Assembly: GCA_020636435.1 (NCBI GenBank)
Contig: JACJXX010000002.1
Location: forward strand, 1,736,001-1,800,000
Length of the DNA stretch: 64,000 bases
DNA from: Lewinellaceae bacterium
Lineage (GTDB): Bacteria; Bacteroidota; Bacteroidia; Chitinophagales; Saprospiraceae
Reading direction: 5' to 3'
Shown here: piece after piece, positions 42,341 through 53,000 of the stretch
How the letters are laid out: each line of letters starts with the position of its first letter
How positions within the stretch are numbered: the stretch's first letter is position 1
The notes under the pieces: model-generated
What the model was told of the DNA's origin: nothing
Seen by the model: only the letters and a program-made list of their open reading frames with translations
Database searches by the model: none
Position numbers and translations under genes: made by a program

Positions 42341-42428
42341 TCATGGGTTCATGGGTTCATGGGTTCATGGCTTCATGGCTTCATGGGGTCATGGGGTCAT
42401 GGGGTCATGGGTTCATGGGGTCATGGTT
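42341..42428. repeat. octanucleotide tandem repeat (11 x 8 bp)
   Basis: Eleven 8-base units TCATGGnn (TCATGGGT, TCATGGCT, TCATGGGG, TCATGGTT variants), placed 44 bases upstream of the channel gene start. Slippage could change promoter spacing of the channel gene. Between it and the IS left end (42429-42501) nothing is recognisable. Confidence 0.85.
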
Positions 42429-42501
42429 ATATTGTTGCAAAGCCTTCGATGTAAGTGGGCAATGTGAGGCCGTGTGAGCCAGGAACTGTTCAAAGTTCTG
42501 T

Positions 42502-43844
42502 CGGTGATTTCGGTTAACAAGGTATCAAACCAGTGAGGTACTGGTTTTTGGAAGCCAAAGCTCGCCTAGCTTGATACCGAATAGCGGTGGAAAACTTCAA
42601 TGCCAAGGTTAGCAGCCTAATCATGTTTTCAATACGGTTTTGTTTGCTTAGGAAGATAGGCATTAACTTGGTGACTTTGTTGAGCAGTTGGTAAAAATTC
42701 TGTTCGATGCGGTATTCGCGCCGACAGACATGCACTACCTGCTCGGCACTGAGCTGTGAAGCAGGGCAATTGGTGGCATATACCCGCCAGCCTAAGCGCT
42801 CAATAGCCTGTTTAAGTTCAGCTTTCTTTTCTTGCAGGCGGCACCTGACTACTTCCCGCTTTCGTTTGGGGCCGTAAAAGAGCTCATACCGCACTTGCGG
42901 GAATTTGCTAACCTTGCGGCGCTTGAGCGCCTTGCTGGCAAAAGCTTTGGCTTTTTCAACTACCTGGGCAACGAGCTCCTTGCCTCGATACACTGGCCGA
43001 AGCTGTCCCTTATCCTGGCAAGCTAAATGGATAGCCTCTTGTATCTGCTCAATGCTAGATTGCCGTTGGCTTAACGGGCATAGGTAGTGGTTTTTAGTCT
43101 TGTCCAAATAGGCAAAATCAGCATTGTTGCCCAGCTTGGTGCCTCCTACATACAGCAGGCCCTCTGGCGCCAGGCTTTTGCGGGCGCGCTTGATTGCCGG
43201 GATATACTGCTGGTCGTCAGCCCGGTGCCCGGCAACGCTGCAATTGGCTATCGGCATGGCTAAAGGGTCCAGGCTGGCTAACATTATCTTCAGCTGAGGC
43301 AAACCTAAGGGGCGTGTGTTTTCTGGAAAAGCCCTTCAATAGGGCGGTAGCTAACCACGTCGGTAGAATCTGCGCGGACAACCTTTTGGTTTAAGTCAAA
43401 AACCTGGATCAACTGCCGGTTTTGTTCGGCTTCGTAGGATAGCCAAGTTTGCTCCTGGCTCATTTGTTCCAGGATAGCTCCCAGGTAGTCGTCTGAAAAG
43501 TGGCCGGCCTCCAGTTCTGGTTCCTGGCAAACCCAACGCAGGGTTTCTAAGCTTTGCTCTACCCACGGCTCGACACCGCTTAGGCGGTGGTCCATTTCTG
43601 AGAGGATGTACATCAACCAGATTTGAATTGCCTTGCCTACGCTTGGGCCTTGGCGGTTCGGGTGGGTATCAAATTTCTCGTCTATAAGTTGGGCTACCTT
43701 GCTACGGCCTAGGATTTCCCCCAATATAGGTAAGTCCCCAACTGGGTATGATTCAATTTGCATCCGTTTTTGTCAAAGAACTTAAGAAGTTATATCAACT
43801 TTTCCTAATTTTAAGAGTCATAGTTTTGTTAACCGAAATCACCG
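42502..43844 (-). mobile_element. insertion sequence, IS1634-like
   Basis: A 1343-bp element bounded by perfect 19-base inverted repeats CGGTGATTTCGGTTAACAA (42502-42520) and its complement (43826-43844). It contains one broken transposase gene on the minus strand. I see no clear target-site duplication at the flanks (left GTTCTGT, right TTCCAAC), so the ends may have recombined. It lies between the channel gene and the epimerase gene. Confidence 0.8.
42514..43763 (-). pseudogene. DUF4277/IS1634-type transposase, frameshifted
   Basis: Two consecutive frames make one transposase. The first (43305-43763) carries the DUF4277 domain and the first catalytic Asp in VVRADSTDVVSY. It stops after EGLFQKTHAP, and the family sequence resumes in the -1 frame at NTRPLGLPQLKIMLASLDPL. 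The second (ending 42514) has VGGTKLGNN, where the family, as I recall it, has Asp in place of the second Gly, and the Glu in YRIEQNFYQ. The shift occurs at an AGAAAAC tract, so programmed frameshifting is possible, but the Gly substitution suggests a dead copy. Confidence 0.7.
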
Positions 43845-43867
43845 TTCCAACTTCCTACTTCGCACCC

Positions 43868-43920
43868 CGACCTCGATCCTCGGTACGGGACTTCCTTCGG
43901 TCGCTTCCGACTTCCGACTT
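43868..43920. repeat. dispersed repeat, inverted copy of 63249-63280 and flank
   Basis: A 32-base block (43877-43908, TCCTCGGTACGGGACTTCCT...) is the exact reverse complement of 63249-63280. In both places it is joined to tandem GGAAGTCGG-type units (here 43906-43920). It is a recurring intergenic repeat. Confidence 0.75.
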
Positions 43921-43996
43921 CATCCTCGGTCCAAAGTCTATCCCGGTTAGCTGGCCACAAAATTATTGTTATATTACCCCGGCCTAACACACGATC

Positions 43997-44938
43997 ATGT
44001 ACCAACACCACACCACCCCTTTTGGAAAATACGAAGCCCACAGCCTGGCCAATGAAGCCGCCGGCAACCGCATCACCCTCGTCCCCGGTTTTGGCAGTTG
44101 CGTGCTGAACATAGAACTGCAGGGGCAGCCCGTACTCGATGGATATACCTCCGCCGAGGAGATGAACATCAACCGCTGGGCCAAGAACGTTTTGCTTTTC
44201 CCCTTCCCCAACCGCCTGCGGGAGGGCCTTTACCAATGGGGCGGCAGGGAATACGCATTCCCGGTAAACGACGGGCAAACCGGCAACGCCCTGCATGGTT
44301 TTGGCATGGACAAGCCCATGGAAGTAGTGAAGGTGGAAACCGGGGAGCGGGAAGCCGCCATCCGCTGCGCCTTCCGCTACGACGGCCGGCTGAGCCACTA
44401 TCCATTCCCGTTTGCTTTCGAGGCAGCTTTCCGGATTGCGGATCCCGCAACCATAGAGATTGCGTTTCAGGCCCACAACACCGGCGGAGAGCCTCTTCCC
44501 TTCGGCATGGGCTGGCATCCTTACTTCCGCCTCTCCGAACGGGTGGACGATTTAGCCATGCAATTGCCTCCCTGCGATATGATCGGCGTCGACCAGGTGA
44601 TGATCCCCACCGGCAAGCATTATGAATACACGACCTTTACCCAGCTTCGGCGCATCGGCCCGGAGGTGCTCGACAATTGCTTCGTGCTGCGCCAGCAGGA
44701 AGGGCAGGTGGAAATAACCTTGCGCGGGGAGAAGGGCGAGCTGGCGTACCGGCAGGACGTCGGCCCCGGAAAATTCGGCTACCTCCAGTTGTTCACCCCG
44801 CCTCACCGCAACGCGCTGGCGCTCGAACCGATGAGTTGCAACATCGATGCGTTCAACAGTGGAGAGGGGCTGATCCGGCTGGAGCCGGGAGAAAGCGCCT
44901 CGGCCAGTTTCGGGTTCAGCTTTAATAAAAGGCAATAA
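43997..44938 (+). CDS. aldose 1-epimerase family protein
   Basis: A 313-residue mutarotase-fold enzyme. Family landmarks are NRITLVPGFGSCVLNI, LFPFPNRLREG with the substrate Arg, and the catalytic His in GNALHGFGMD; a second His lies in GMGWHPYFRL, and the base Glu is probably in LALEPMSCNIDAFN. It interconverts the alpha and beta anomers of hexoses in the cytoplasm. No sugar-utilisation genes flank it. It is followed by a terminator shared with the convergent sigma-factor gene. Confidence 0.88.
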   Translation: MYQHHTTPFGKYEAHSLANEAAGNRITLVPGFGSCVLNIELQGQPVLDGYTSAEEMNINRWAKNVLLFPFPNRLREGLYQWGGREYAFPVNDGQTGNALHGFGMDKPMEVVKVETGEREAAIRCAFRYDGRLSHYPFPFAFEAAFRIADPATIEIAFQAHNTGGEPLPFGMGWHPYFRLSERVDDLAMQLPPCDMIGVDQVMIPTGKHYEYTTFTQLRRIGPEVLDNCFVLRQQEGQVEITLRGEKGELAYRQDVGPGKFGYLQLFTPPHRNALALEPMSCNIDAFNSGEGLIRLEPGESASASFGFSFNKRQ

Positions 44939-44970
44939 AAAAGCCGGAGCAAGGGGCTCCGGCCAGCTTT
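44937..44970. terminator. bidirectional intrinsic terminator
   Basis: An 8-bp GC-rich stem GCCGGAGC (44943-44950) and complement (44956-44963) with a 5-base loop, preceded by an A-run and followed by a short T-run. It separates the convergent epimerase and sigma-factor genes. Confidence 0.8.
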
Positions 44971-44996
44971 TGGGAAATATATTTTATGGTCAGCTA

Positions 44997-45866
44997 TTAC
45001 GCACCGAGATAATTTTTGAGCAGCTTGCTCCGGTTGGCGGAGCGCAGTTTGTTGATGGCTTTGTCTTTGATCTGGCGAACCCGCTCGCGGGTCAGGCCAA
45101 ATTTCTCGCCAATATCTTCGAGAGACATGGGGTGTTCCACTCCAATGCCGAAATACAGTTTAATGACGTCGCACTGCCGTTCGGTCAGGGTGCTGAGAGA
45201 GCGCTCGATCTCTTTGCGCAGCGATTCCTGGTAATCCAGGGCGGAATCTGTGCCGGGCGTGCTGCTGTTTTCCAGCACGTCGAGCAGGGAATTGTCTTCT
45301 CCTTCCACAAAGGGCGCATCCATGGATACGTGGCGGGCGGCCACGCCGAGGGTCGTCTCCACCTCTTCGGTGGGAATTTCGAGGGTCTCCGCCAGTTCGT
45401 CGGCGGAAGGCTCCCGCTCGTATTCCTGTTCCAGCTCTGAAAAAGCTTTGTTGATCTTGTTGAGCGAACCGACCTTATTCAGGGGAAGGCGGACGATGCG
45501 CGACTGTTCGGCCAATGCCTGGAGGATGGACTGGCGAATCCACCACACGGCGTAGGAGATGAATTTAAATCCTCGGGTTTCGTCAAAACGCTGGGCGGCT
45601 TTGATCAGGCCCAGGTTGCCTTCGTTGATCAGGTCGCTGAGGGATAAGCCTTGATTCTGGTATTGTTTCGCTACGGAAACGACGAATCTCAGGTTTGCTT
45701 TGGTCAGTTTTTCCAGAGCAGCCTGATCACCTTGTTTTATCCTCTTGGCCAGCTCCACTTCTTCTTCCGGGGTGAGTAGGTCAACTTTTCCTATTTCCTG
45801 GAGGTATTTCTCCAGGGATTGACTTTCTCGGTTGGTAATAGATTTAGTGATCTTAAGCTGTCTCAT
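44997..45866 (-). CDS. rpoD: primary (SigA/RpoD-type) RNA polymerase sigma factor
   Basis: A 289-residue housekeeping sigma factor of the short form usual in Bacteroidota. It has MRQLKITKSITNRESQSLEK (region 1.2), region 2 NLRFVVSVAKQYQNQGLSLS and GFKFISYAVWWIRQSILQAL, region 3, and region 4 SLEDIGEKFGLTRERVRQIK ending RSKLLKNYLGA. It directs transcription from TAnnTTTG/-33 TTTG promoters in this phylum. The gap upstream is long (646 bases) and AT-rich. Confidence 0.95.
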   Translation of the reverse strand: MRQLKITKSITNRESQSLEKYLQEIGKVDLLTPEEEVELAKRIKQGDQAALEKLTKANLRFVVSVAKQYQNQGLSLSDLINEGNLGLIKAAQRFDETRGFKFISYAVWWIRQSILQALAEQSRIVRLPLNKVGSLNKINKAFSELEQEYEREPSADELAETLEIPTEEVETTLGVAARHVSMDAPFVEGEDNSLLDVLENSSTPGTDSALDYQESLRKEIERSLSTLTERQCDVIKLYFGIGVEHPMSLEDIGEKFGLTRERVRQIKDKAINKLRSANRSKLLKNYLGA

Positions 45867-46512
45867 GTACGCAAATAATTTTGAAGTTTACAATGGTGAA
45901 CGAAATATAATGAAAGCGGGTAATAGGGAGGATATGAACGGGATACGGGAGTGGGGTAATAGCTTTTGAGATGACTTGTGAATGAAAGTGATGTGAATTT
46001 TTTTTGAAGTAATGTTACCCACTGTTGTGTTATACCCATTAGGTTACGGATTACAGCCTACAAAAATAAGGGTTTAATCCATTCAAGTCAAGGGCTGCAT
46101 AATATTTAGTTAACATCAGTCGCTTTAACAATTTGAGATTTAATTTGGTTCCTTCCTTCAAATCTTTTTCTACCGCCCTGGCTTTTACCCTCTCCGGCAA
46201 TGGATAATTCGGTTGCCGGCCGGCAGTTCGAAAAGCTGTTTGGCAAATTGTTAGGAGGCCCACCTTTGCAATGGGCGCGTTTTCTGCTTTTCTGTTCTTT
46301 TTCACCCTACTATCGGGCTGTCTTGTATAAAATTTCCATTAGTATTGGAAAAATCATTTTTTTATTTTTTATTGTGGGGCAGGCACACCAGGCTATGTCC
46401 ACCTGTCTTTTGCAATTTCCCTGAACAATACGCTGTAAAGGCAGTGCATGCGTTGTACAAAGGCAATAACAGACAAACAGCCGTTGTTGTTCCTTAATCA
46501 ATAAACCAAGGT
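45867..46512. other. 646-base intergenic region upstream of rpoD
   Basis: It is AT-rich and carries the divergent promoters of rpoD and the START-like gene. An 84-codon minus-strand frame (46051-46305, starting MKKNRKAENAPIAKV) is present, but I cannot support it as a gene. No RNA gene, clear hairpin or riboswitch-like motif was recognised. Confidence 0.4.
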
Positions 46513-46893
46513 ATGGAACGAGTACAGTTTTCAATGGAATACCTTTTTCGGGCTTCGCCGAGTATTCTTTATAAGTTTTTCACAACCCCGGCCTGCCTCG
46601 TTCGCTGGTTTTGCGATGAGGTGGACATTCAGGGCAGCGTCTTCACTTTCTTCTGGAGCGGTTCGGACGAAATGGCTGAAGTCATCGATGACGTCGAAGA
46701 CGAACGCATCCGCTTCCGCTGGCTGGAAGCTGACAACGATGAGGAATACCTGGAGTTCAGCATCTCCAAATCTCCCGTCACCGGAGAAACCATTCTAGTC
46801 GTCACAGATTTTTGCGATGAAGATGAGGTCGACGACCAGAAAAGGCTCTGGGACAGCCAGATTCAGGATCTCAAAAAGGAAACCGGCGGGTAA
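46513..46893 (+). CDS. START-like domain protein
   Basis: A 126-residue SRPBCC-fold protein: MERVQFSMEYLFRASPSILY, then FFTTPACLVRWFCDEVDIQG and IRFRWLEADNDEEYLEFSIS. This is the small Bacteroidota START-like family, which probably binds a hydrophobic ligand or a protein; its role is unknown. It ends 19 bases before the nuclease gene on the same strand, so the two may be co-transcribed. Confidence 0.85.
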   Translation: MERVQFSMEYLFRASPSILYKFFTTPACLVRWFCDEVDIQGSVFTFFWSGSDEMAEVIDDVEDERIRFRWLEADNDEEYLEFSISKSPVTGETILVVTDFCDEDEVDDQKRLWDSQIQDLKKETGG

Positions 46894-46912
46894 ATAAGCA
46901 TAACGGAGGAGT

Positions 46913-49633
46913 ATGAAAGTTTTTTTCGGAATGGCGCTGGACGACACCGCCTTCCCCCTGCCGGAAGGCACCACAGGAGGAATCCATTGCCTCGGCCCGC
47001 AGGGCCTGCTCTATTTCCTGGAATCCCACCTGGGCCTTCTGGGCCATCCTTCCGACGACGAATACCTGCGCATCGAGCAGTACCGGCAGGCCATACGGGC
47101 ACAGTTGCAGTCTTGCTCCGGGCTGTTTTACGAAGCTTCCTTCCAGGCCGACCAGTTTGCCACCGCCACCAACCTGCTGGAACGCCGGGACGAACTGCTG
47201 CTCGCCGGCTGGGATTTTCAGATGGAGGAAAACCTGCCGGAACGCCTTCGCTGCCTGGCAGAACTGGAACATACGCTTCGCGAAAACCAGGGAGGGCTTA
47301 GCCTTTCGGCCGGCTATGCCGGGCGCTTTGCCGCTGTGCTGGATACCCTGCCCCGCCGCCAACTGCCCCTCGATGCCCTTTTCCTCAATGAACCCATCGG
47401 CCTGCTCCCCCTTCACTTTCAGCGCCTGTTTGCGTTGCTGGGCAAACAAGGGGCAGACATCCGGCAACTGCCCGACCCCGAACCCCGGGGAAACACAGAC
47501 CTGGCCCGCTTTCAGCGCGCCCTGAACGCCACGGGCCCGGGAAAAGGCGGTGAAGCGCTTAAAGGCGACGGCTCCCTGCTGTTGCTCCGGGGGAAACGCG
47601 AATCGAGCCTGGCCGCATACATGGCCCAACTGCTCCGGCTCAACCCCGGCTTTCGCCCTGCTTGCCTCATTTCCGGGCAGGACAGCTCCTTTGGCCATGC
47701 CCTCGTGCAGGAAGGGTTGCCCGGCCTGGGCCAGCTCTCCGCTTCCCTGGCCCGCCCTACCCTGCAGGTCCTCAAGCTGGTGACCGTCTTCCTCTGGGAA
47801 CCGATCGACCCCTACAAAATCATGGAGTTCGTCTCCCTCTCCGTCAAACCCCTGGAGAAAGAGCTGGCCAACCGCATCGCCGCCCAAATGGCCCAAACGC
47901 CCGGCATCGACAGCGATGGCTGGCGAGCTGCCATCGCCCGCTATTTTGATGAAATGCGGGAGCGGGCCGCCCATAATCCCGGCATCGACCTGAAAAAGAT
48001 CGACTTCCAATACACGTTCTGGTTCCGCCGCCAACGCTACGACATGGCGGGTTCTGTTCCCAAAGAAGAGGTGATAAAAATATTTGCCTACCTGGCGCAG
48101 TGGGCCTTCGAATGTTTTGAAGAAGAGGGCAGCAAGAACAATTCCCTGCTGGTGCTCAGCGAACAGGCCAAAAGGATACGGGAACTGCTCGAAGCTTTGC
48201 CGGAGGAACAATTGTCGAACCTGGAACTGGAGCGCATTGTCCGAACGATCTACGAGCCGGCCCCCGTCCAACTGCGCGGCAGGGAATGCGGCTTCCTGCC
48301 CTACGTCCGGCAGCCCAATGCGTTTATCGGGGAGGCGCCTCAATTGTTGTGGTGGGGCTTCACCCAAAACGAACCCGTCCACTTTTTTTCCCGCTGGTAC
48401 CAGCCCGAGATGGCCTGGCTGGAAAAGAAAGGCATCAGCTTGCAGGGGCCGGCCCTGGAAAACGCCCGGCTCATCTGGCAGCGCAAGCGGCCCATACTCC
48501 AATGCCGGGAAAGGCTGGCGCTCGTGCTGCCCGAAATGGCCAACGGGCAGGACGCTCACCCCCATCCGTTGTTCGGCGACCTGCAGGCCGCCTTCAAAAG
48601 CTTGGACGCCATAACCCTGAACATCGACGGCGAGGGCCAACCCTGCCAGGCCTTCACTGCTTCTTTCCGGCTTCCAAACTCTATTCAGCTCGAACGCCGG
48701 CATCTCGGCCAGCCAAAGCCATTCCTCCGCATCCGTTCGGCCGACAAGCTGGGGCGCCGCGAAGAGGAAACCTTCAGCAGCCTGAACGACTTGTTTTACT
48801 ACCCCTACCAGTGGGTTTTCAAACACCAAATCCACCTGCGCAAATCCTCCATCCTCAGCATCGTCAAGGAAAATACGCTGATGGGCAACCTGGCGCACCG
48901 CTATTTCGAAAAACTGCTGCGCGAAGACATCCGGCACTGGGATAAACAACAACTGGAAAACTTTATCGACCGCGAAACGGCGGGCTTGCTGCGAAGGGAA
49001 GGCGCCGTAATGCTGCTCTACGGCAAGGAACCCGAGCGCGTCAGCTTCGTTCAACGGGTAAAATACGCCGCCTGGAGCCTGATCAGGCACATCCGGGAAA
49101 ATGGCTGGGAGGTGCTCGAAACGGAAAAACCACTGGAAGGCCATTTCATGGGCACCGCCATCAGCGGCCGGGCCGACCTGGTGCTGCGCCGCGGCGATGA
49201 AAAGGCCGTCATCGACCTCAAATGGAGGGGCGCGCGCTACCGCGAACAAAGCATCCGCAACGGGGAAGACCTCCAATTGGTGCTCTATTCCCGCCTCCTG
49301 GGCGAAGGCCACGGCTGGGCCCACACGGCCTACTTCATCATGGAAAAAGGGCTGCTCCTGGCCCGCAACAACGCCGCCTTCCAGGACATCAATGCCATAG
49401 CGCCCGATGAGGGCCTGGCCGAAACCAACCAACAAATACTCAGCCGCATGGAAGCCACTTACCGCTGGCGCATGGAGCAAATCCGCCAGGGAGAAGTAGA
49501 GATACGCTGCGAGCAGACCCAGCTAAGCATTGAAGATGCCTACAGCGGCCAACCCCTTATGCACATCCTGGAGATGAAAAATGAAGACGCTCCTTTTGAC
49601 GACTACCGCACCCTGATCAACCTTATTGAATAG
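46913..49633 (+). CDS. AddB-like protein with PD-(D/E)XK nuclease domain
   Basis: A 906-residue protein. The first ~600 residues resemble the inactivated helicase-like part of AddB/RexB (no Walker A is visible). The C-terminus has a RecB-type nuclease motif: His-bearing NLAHRYFEKLL, then GRADLVLRRGDEKAVIDLKW with Asp755, Asp768 and Lys770. AddB normally works with the AddA helicase-nuclease in repair of double-strand ends, but no addA-like gene lies beside it here. The Cys cluster that forms the AddB Fe-S site is not evident. It could act with an AddA encoded elsewhere, or alone. Confidence 0.78.
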   Translation: MKVFFGMALDDTAFPLPEGTTGGIHCLGPQGLLYFLESHLGLLGHPSDDEYLRIEQYRQAIRAQLQSCSGLFYEASFQADQFATATNLLERRDELLLAGWDFQMEENLPERLRCLAELEHTLRENQGGLSLSAGYAGRFAAVLDTLPRRQLPLDALFLNEPIGLLPLHFQRLFALLGKQGADIRQLPDPEPRGNTDLARFQRALNATGPGKGGEALKGDGSLLLLRGKRESSLAAYMAQLLRLNPGFRPACLISGQDSSFGHALVQEGLPGLGQLSASLARPTLQVLKLVTVFLWEPIDPYKIMEFVSLSVKPLEKELANRIAAQMAQTPGIDSDGWRAAIARYFDEMRERAAHNPGIDLKKIDFQYTFWFRRQRYDMAGSVPKEEVIKIFAYLAQWAFECFEEEGSKNNSLLVLSEQAKRIRELLEALPEEQLSNLELERIVRTIYEPAPVQLRGRECGFLPYVRQPNAFIGEAPQLLWWGFTQNEPVHFFSRWYQPEMAWLEKKGISLQGPALENARLIWQRKRPILQCRERLALVLPEMANGQDAHPHPLFGDLQAAFKSLDAITLNIDGEGQPCQAFTASFRLPNSIQLERRHLGQPKPFLRIRSADKLGRREEETFSSLNDLFYYPYQWVFKHQIHLRKSSILSIVKENTLMGNLAHRYFEKLLREDIRHWDKQQLENFIDRETAGLLRREGAVMLLYGKEPERVSFVQRVKYAAWSLIRHIRENGWEVLETEKPLEGHFMGTAISGRADLVLRRGDEKAVIDLKWRGARYREQSIRNGEDLQLVLYSRLLGEGHGWAHTAYFIMEKGLLLARNNAAFQDINAIAPDEGLAETNQQILSRMEATYRWRMEQIRQGEVEIRCEQTQLSIEDAYSGQPLMHILEMKNEDAPFDDYRTLINLIE

Positions 49634-50019
49634 ATTAATGGCCATATCCTTTGTTTTATCTATAATTTTTATTAATTTGTACGGTTGAAACGAGACGCTG
49701 CCCCCCTCCCTTTGATTAAGAACCCTCAGGTGCTGAAAAATTCCCGCAACAGCTCTTTTATTATAGAAAAAAATATAATAACTTCGCTGACGTTATTATG
49801 CCATTATATATGGCGCTATTATTCCCCTGGAGCGAAGCACAACTCCTGGCCCCACTTTGAGAGACCTACTCACAACTTACTTTGCGCCCATTCGCCAATT
49901 GCTTCGCTGGTTGCAAGGTGCTGTTATTCCCCCCTTATTGTTTTCGCAACGGTATACGCTGCATATTGGCATCTGTATACCGGTATCATAATTTATCAAA
50001 CTGGTAAAACCATATTTTT
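49634..50019. other. 386-base intergenic region, no gene seen
   Basis: AT-rich, with a small palindrome-like stretch TAATAACTTCGCTGACGTTATTA (49777-49799) and GCCATTATATATGGC (49800-49814). An open frame from 49685 to 50023 is not protein-like. It probably contains the promoter of the giant repeat protein, but no TAnnTTTG box is obvious. Confidence 0.4.
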
Positions 50020-53000
50020 ATGAAGCTCAGAGTTTTACTTCTGGCTTTTGGCCTTATCCTCTTTTGGAGCCAAAATGCCTATTCTCAATTCCCAGCCCGA
50101 TGTATTGATGTATTGGTCACTGTTGAAGGTGGCGGAGATCAGGTTGTAACCTGTGAAGGCGATGGCATTGCAGAGACCATTAATTTTTCTGCTACTTCTC
50201 TGGCAATGCCGGTCAGTTTCCTGATTACCGATGAAAATAATATTATCCTCCGGGTGAGTATCCGGGGGATGCTCACCTTTGAGGGCCTGGGCGTAGGCAC
50301 CTTCCGCGTGTATGCCTTCTCCTGGCTGGGCCAGATACGGGCCTTCCGCGGACAGGACGCCACTACCTCCCCATTGGGTTCTTTCTGCGGCAACTTGAGT
50401 GACAACTTCATCACCGTCGCCAACTTCACCCCGGATGGCGGCGCCGTGTCTACCGCCGGCGGCAATACCTCCGAAACCCTTTGCGTCGGAGACGGCGTGC
50501 CCGACGTGGTCACGTTCGCCACTACCGCCGCTGCGCCCCAGAACTACGCCTATATTATTACCGATGAGAACAACGTGGTCATCACGGTCGCTTCCGGCAA
50601 CAGTTTCGACTTCGACGGGGCCGGCGTCGGCACCTGCCGCGTCTGGGGCATTTCCTATGCCGGCTCGCTGACCGCCATGCCGGGCGATATCGTCGGCGAT
50701 TCCCAGCTTTCCGACAACTGTTTCGGGCTTTCGGAAAACTTTATCGAGATCGTCCGATCCCAACCCGACGGCGGGTCTGTTGAACTCACCAACGGAGAAA
50801 CCTCCGCCACCGTCTGCGTCGGCGACGGGCAGGATGACATCCTGTCCTTTACCAACCAGACGAGCTCGCCGGCTGCTTACACCTTCGTCATCACCGATGA
50901 GAACAACATCATCCTGGATGTTCCCGACGGCAACTCGGCCAACTTCGAAGGCGCCGGCGCCGGCACCTGCCGGATCTGGGGCTTGTCGTATACCGGTACG
51001 CTCACCGCCAGCCCGGGGGATGACGCTGCCGCAACAGCCCTGAGCGACGATTGCTTTGAACTGTCCGGAAACTTCATAGAGGTCATCCGGCAGGAAGCTG
51101 ACGGAGGCATGGTGTCCCTGGATGATGGAAACACCGATGCGGTTGCCTGCGTCGGCGACGGAACGCCCGATGTTTTCAACTTCACCAACACCTCGGTGGG
51201 CGCCGATAATTACACCTACCTGATCACCGATGAGAACAACATCATCCTGGCCATCAACGATGCCGGCACTGCCGACTTCGATGGAGCAGGCACAGGCACC
51301 TGCCGCGTATGGGGGCTTGCCTACGGCGGAACCCTGCTGGCAGTAGAAGGAGACGATGCCGCTGGTGCAGTGCTGGCCGACGGTTGCTTCGGCCTGTCCG
51401 ACAATTTCATCACCATCCGCCGGGAAACCGTCGACGGGGGAACGGTGGCCATGCCCAACGGCAATACCATCCGTTATACCTGCCCGGGCGACGGGGTCGC
51501 CGACATCGTTATGTTCGACAGCACCGGGTCCGGTACGGGCTCCTATGCCTATGTCATCACCGATGAGAACAACATCATCCTGGCGCTGCCCGCCGGCGAC
51601 AGCAATGACTTCGACGGCGCCCCCGCCGGCACTTGCCGCGTTTGGGGATTGGCTTATACCGGCAATATCACCGCCGCCCCCGGCGATGATGCCGCCGCCG
51701 TTGCCCTCAGCGATGAATGCTTCGACCTGTCCGACAACTTTATCACCGTCGTGCGCGAAACGCCTAATGGCGGCATGGTAGCCATGCCTAATGGCGAAAC
51801 CACCCGCTACACCTGCCCCGGCGACGGCATGGCCGATATCGTTATGTTCGACAGCAGCGGAACTTCCAGCGGCCCGTATGCCTATGTGATCACCGACGAG
51901 AACAACATCATCCTGGCGCTGCCCGCCGGCGACAGCAATGATTTTGACAACGCGCCCGCCGGCACCTGCCGCGTCTGGGGGCTGGCTTACACCGGCAACC
52001 TCACCGCAGCAGTGGGCGACGATGCCGCCGCCGTTGCCCTCAGCGACGACTGTTTCGACCTGTCCGACAACTTCATCACTGTTATCCGGGAAGCGCCCGA
52101 CGGCGGAACAGTCGCCCTGAGCGATGGAACAAACCTCGCCTTTACCTGCCCCGGCGACGGCAACCCGGATATCCTGATGTTTGACAGCGCCGGCACCGCC
52201 GGGCCGTTCTTTGCTTATGTGATCACCGACGAGCAGAACATCATTTTGGATTTGCCCGGAGGCGACAGCTTCGATTTCGACGGCGCGCCCGCCGGCATCT
52301 GCCGCGTGTGGGGCTTAGCCTATACGGGCAACATCACCGCCGCCGTGGGCGACACCGCTAATACGGCAATACTGACTGACGATTGCTTCGACCTGTCCGA
52401 CAACTTCATCGCCGTGGTGCGCCAGCAGCCGGAAGCCGGCCTGGTGCAAATGCCGAATGGCGAAACCACCCGCTATACCTGCCCCGGCGACGGCAACCCG
52501 GATATCGTAATGTTCGACAGCCTGGGAGCGGGCATTACACCCTATGCTTATGTGATCACCGACGAGAACAACATCATTCTGGCTTTGCCCGCCGGCGACA
52601 GCAATGACTTTGACGGCGCCCCCGCCGGCACCTGCCGTGTCTGGGGCCTGGCTTATACCGGCAACGTCACCGCCACGGTGGGCGACGATGCCGCCGCCAC
52701 AGCGCTGAGCGACGACTGCTTCGACCTGTCCGACAACTTCATTACCGTCATACGGGAAGTGCCAGACGGCGGCACGGTGGCCATGCCCAACGGCGAAACC
52801 ACCCGCTATACCTGCCCCGGCGACGGGGTGGCCGACATCGTTATGTTCGACAGCAGCGGAACTTCCAGCGGGCCGTATGCCTATGTGATCACGGATGAGA
52901 ACAACATCATCCTGGCACTGCCCGGCGGCGACAGCAATGACTTCGACAGCGCGCCCGCCGGCACCTGCCGCGTCTGGGGCCTGGCTTACACCGGCAGCCT

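Noticed and set aside
42341..42428. Possible CRISPR-like repeat array
   Set aside because: The units are head-to-tail 8-mers without spacers and no cas gene is present; the same holds for 31226-31289 and 63186-63248.
46051..46305. 84-codon minus-strand frame upstream of rpoD
   Set aside because: Basic, low-complexity product without a family; it lies in an AT-rich regulatory gap, so I left it as unsupported.
46913..49633. Cas4 or defence-system nuclease reading of the AddB-like gene
   Set aside because: Length and architecture fit AddB/RexB; no CRISPR or helicase defence partner lies nearby.
49685..50023. 112-codon open frame before the giant repeat gene
   Set aside because: The translation has no protein-like pattern, it overlaps the start of a certain gene, and the region has the character of a promoter spacer.
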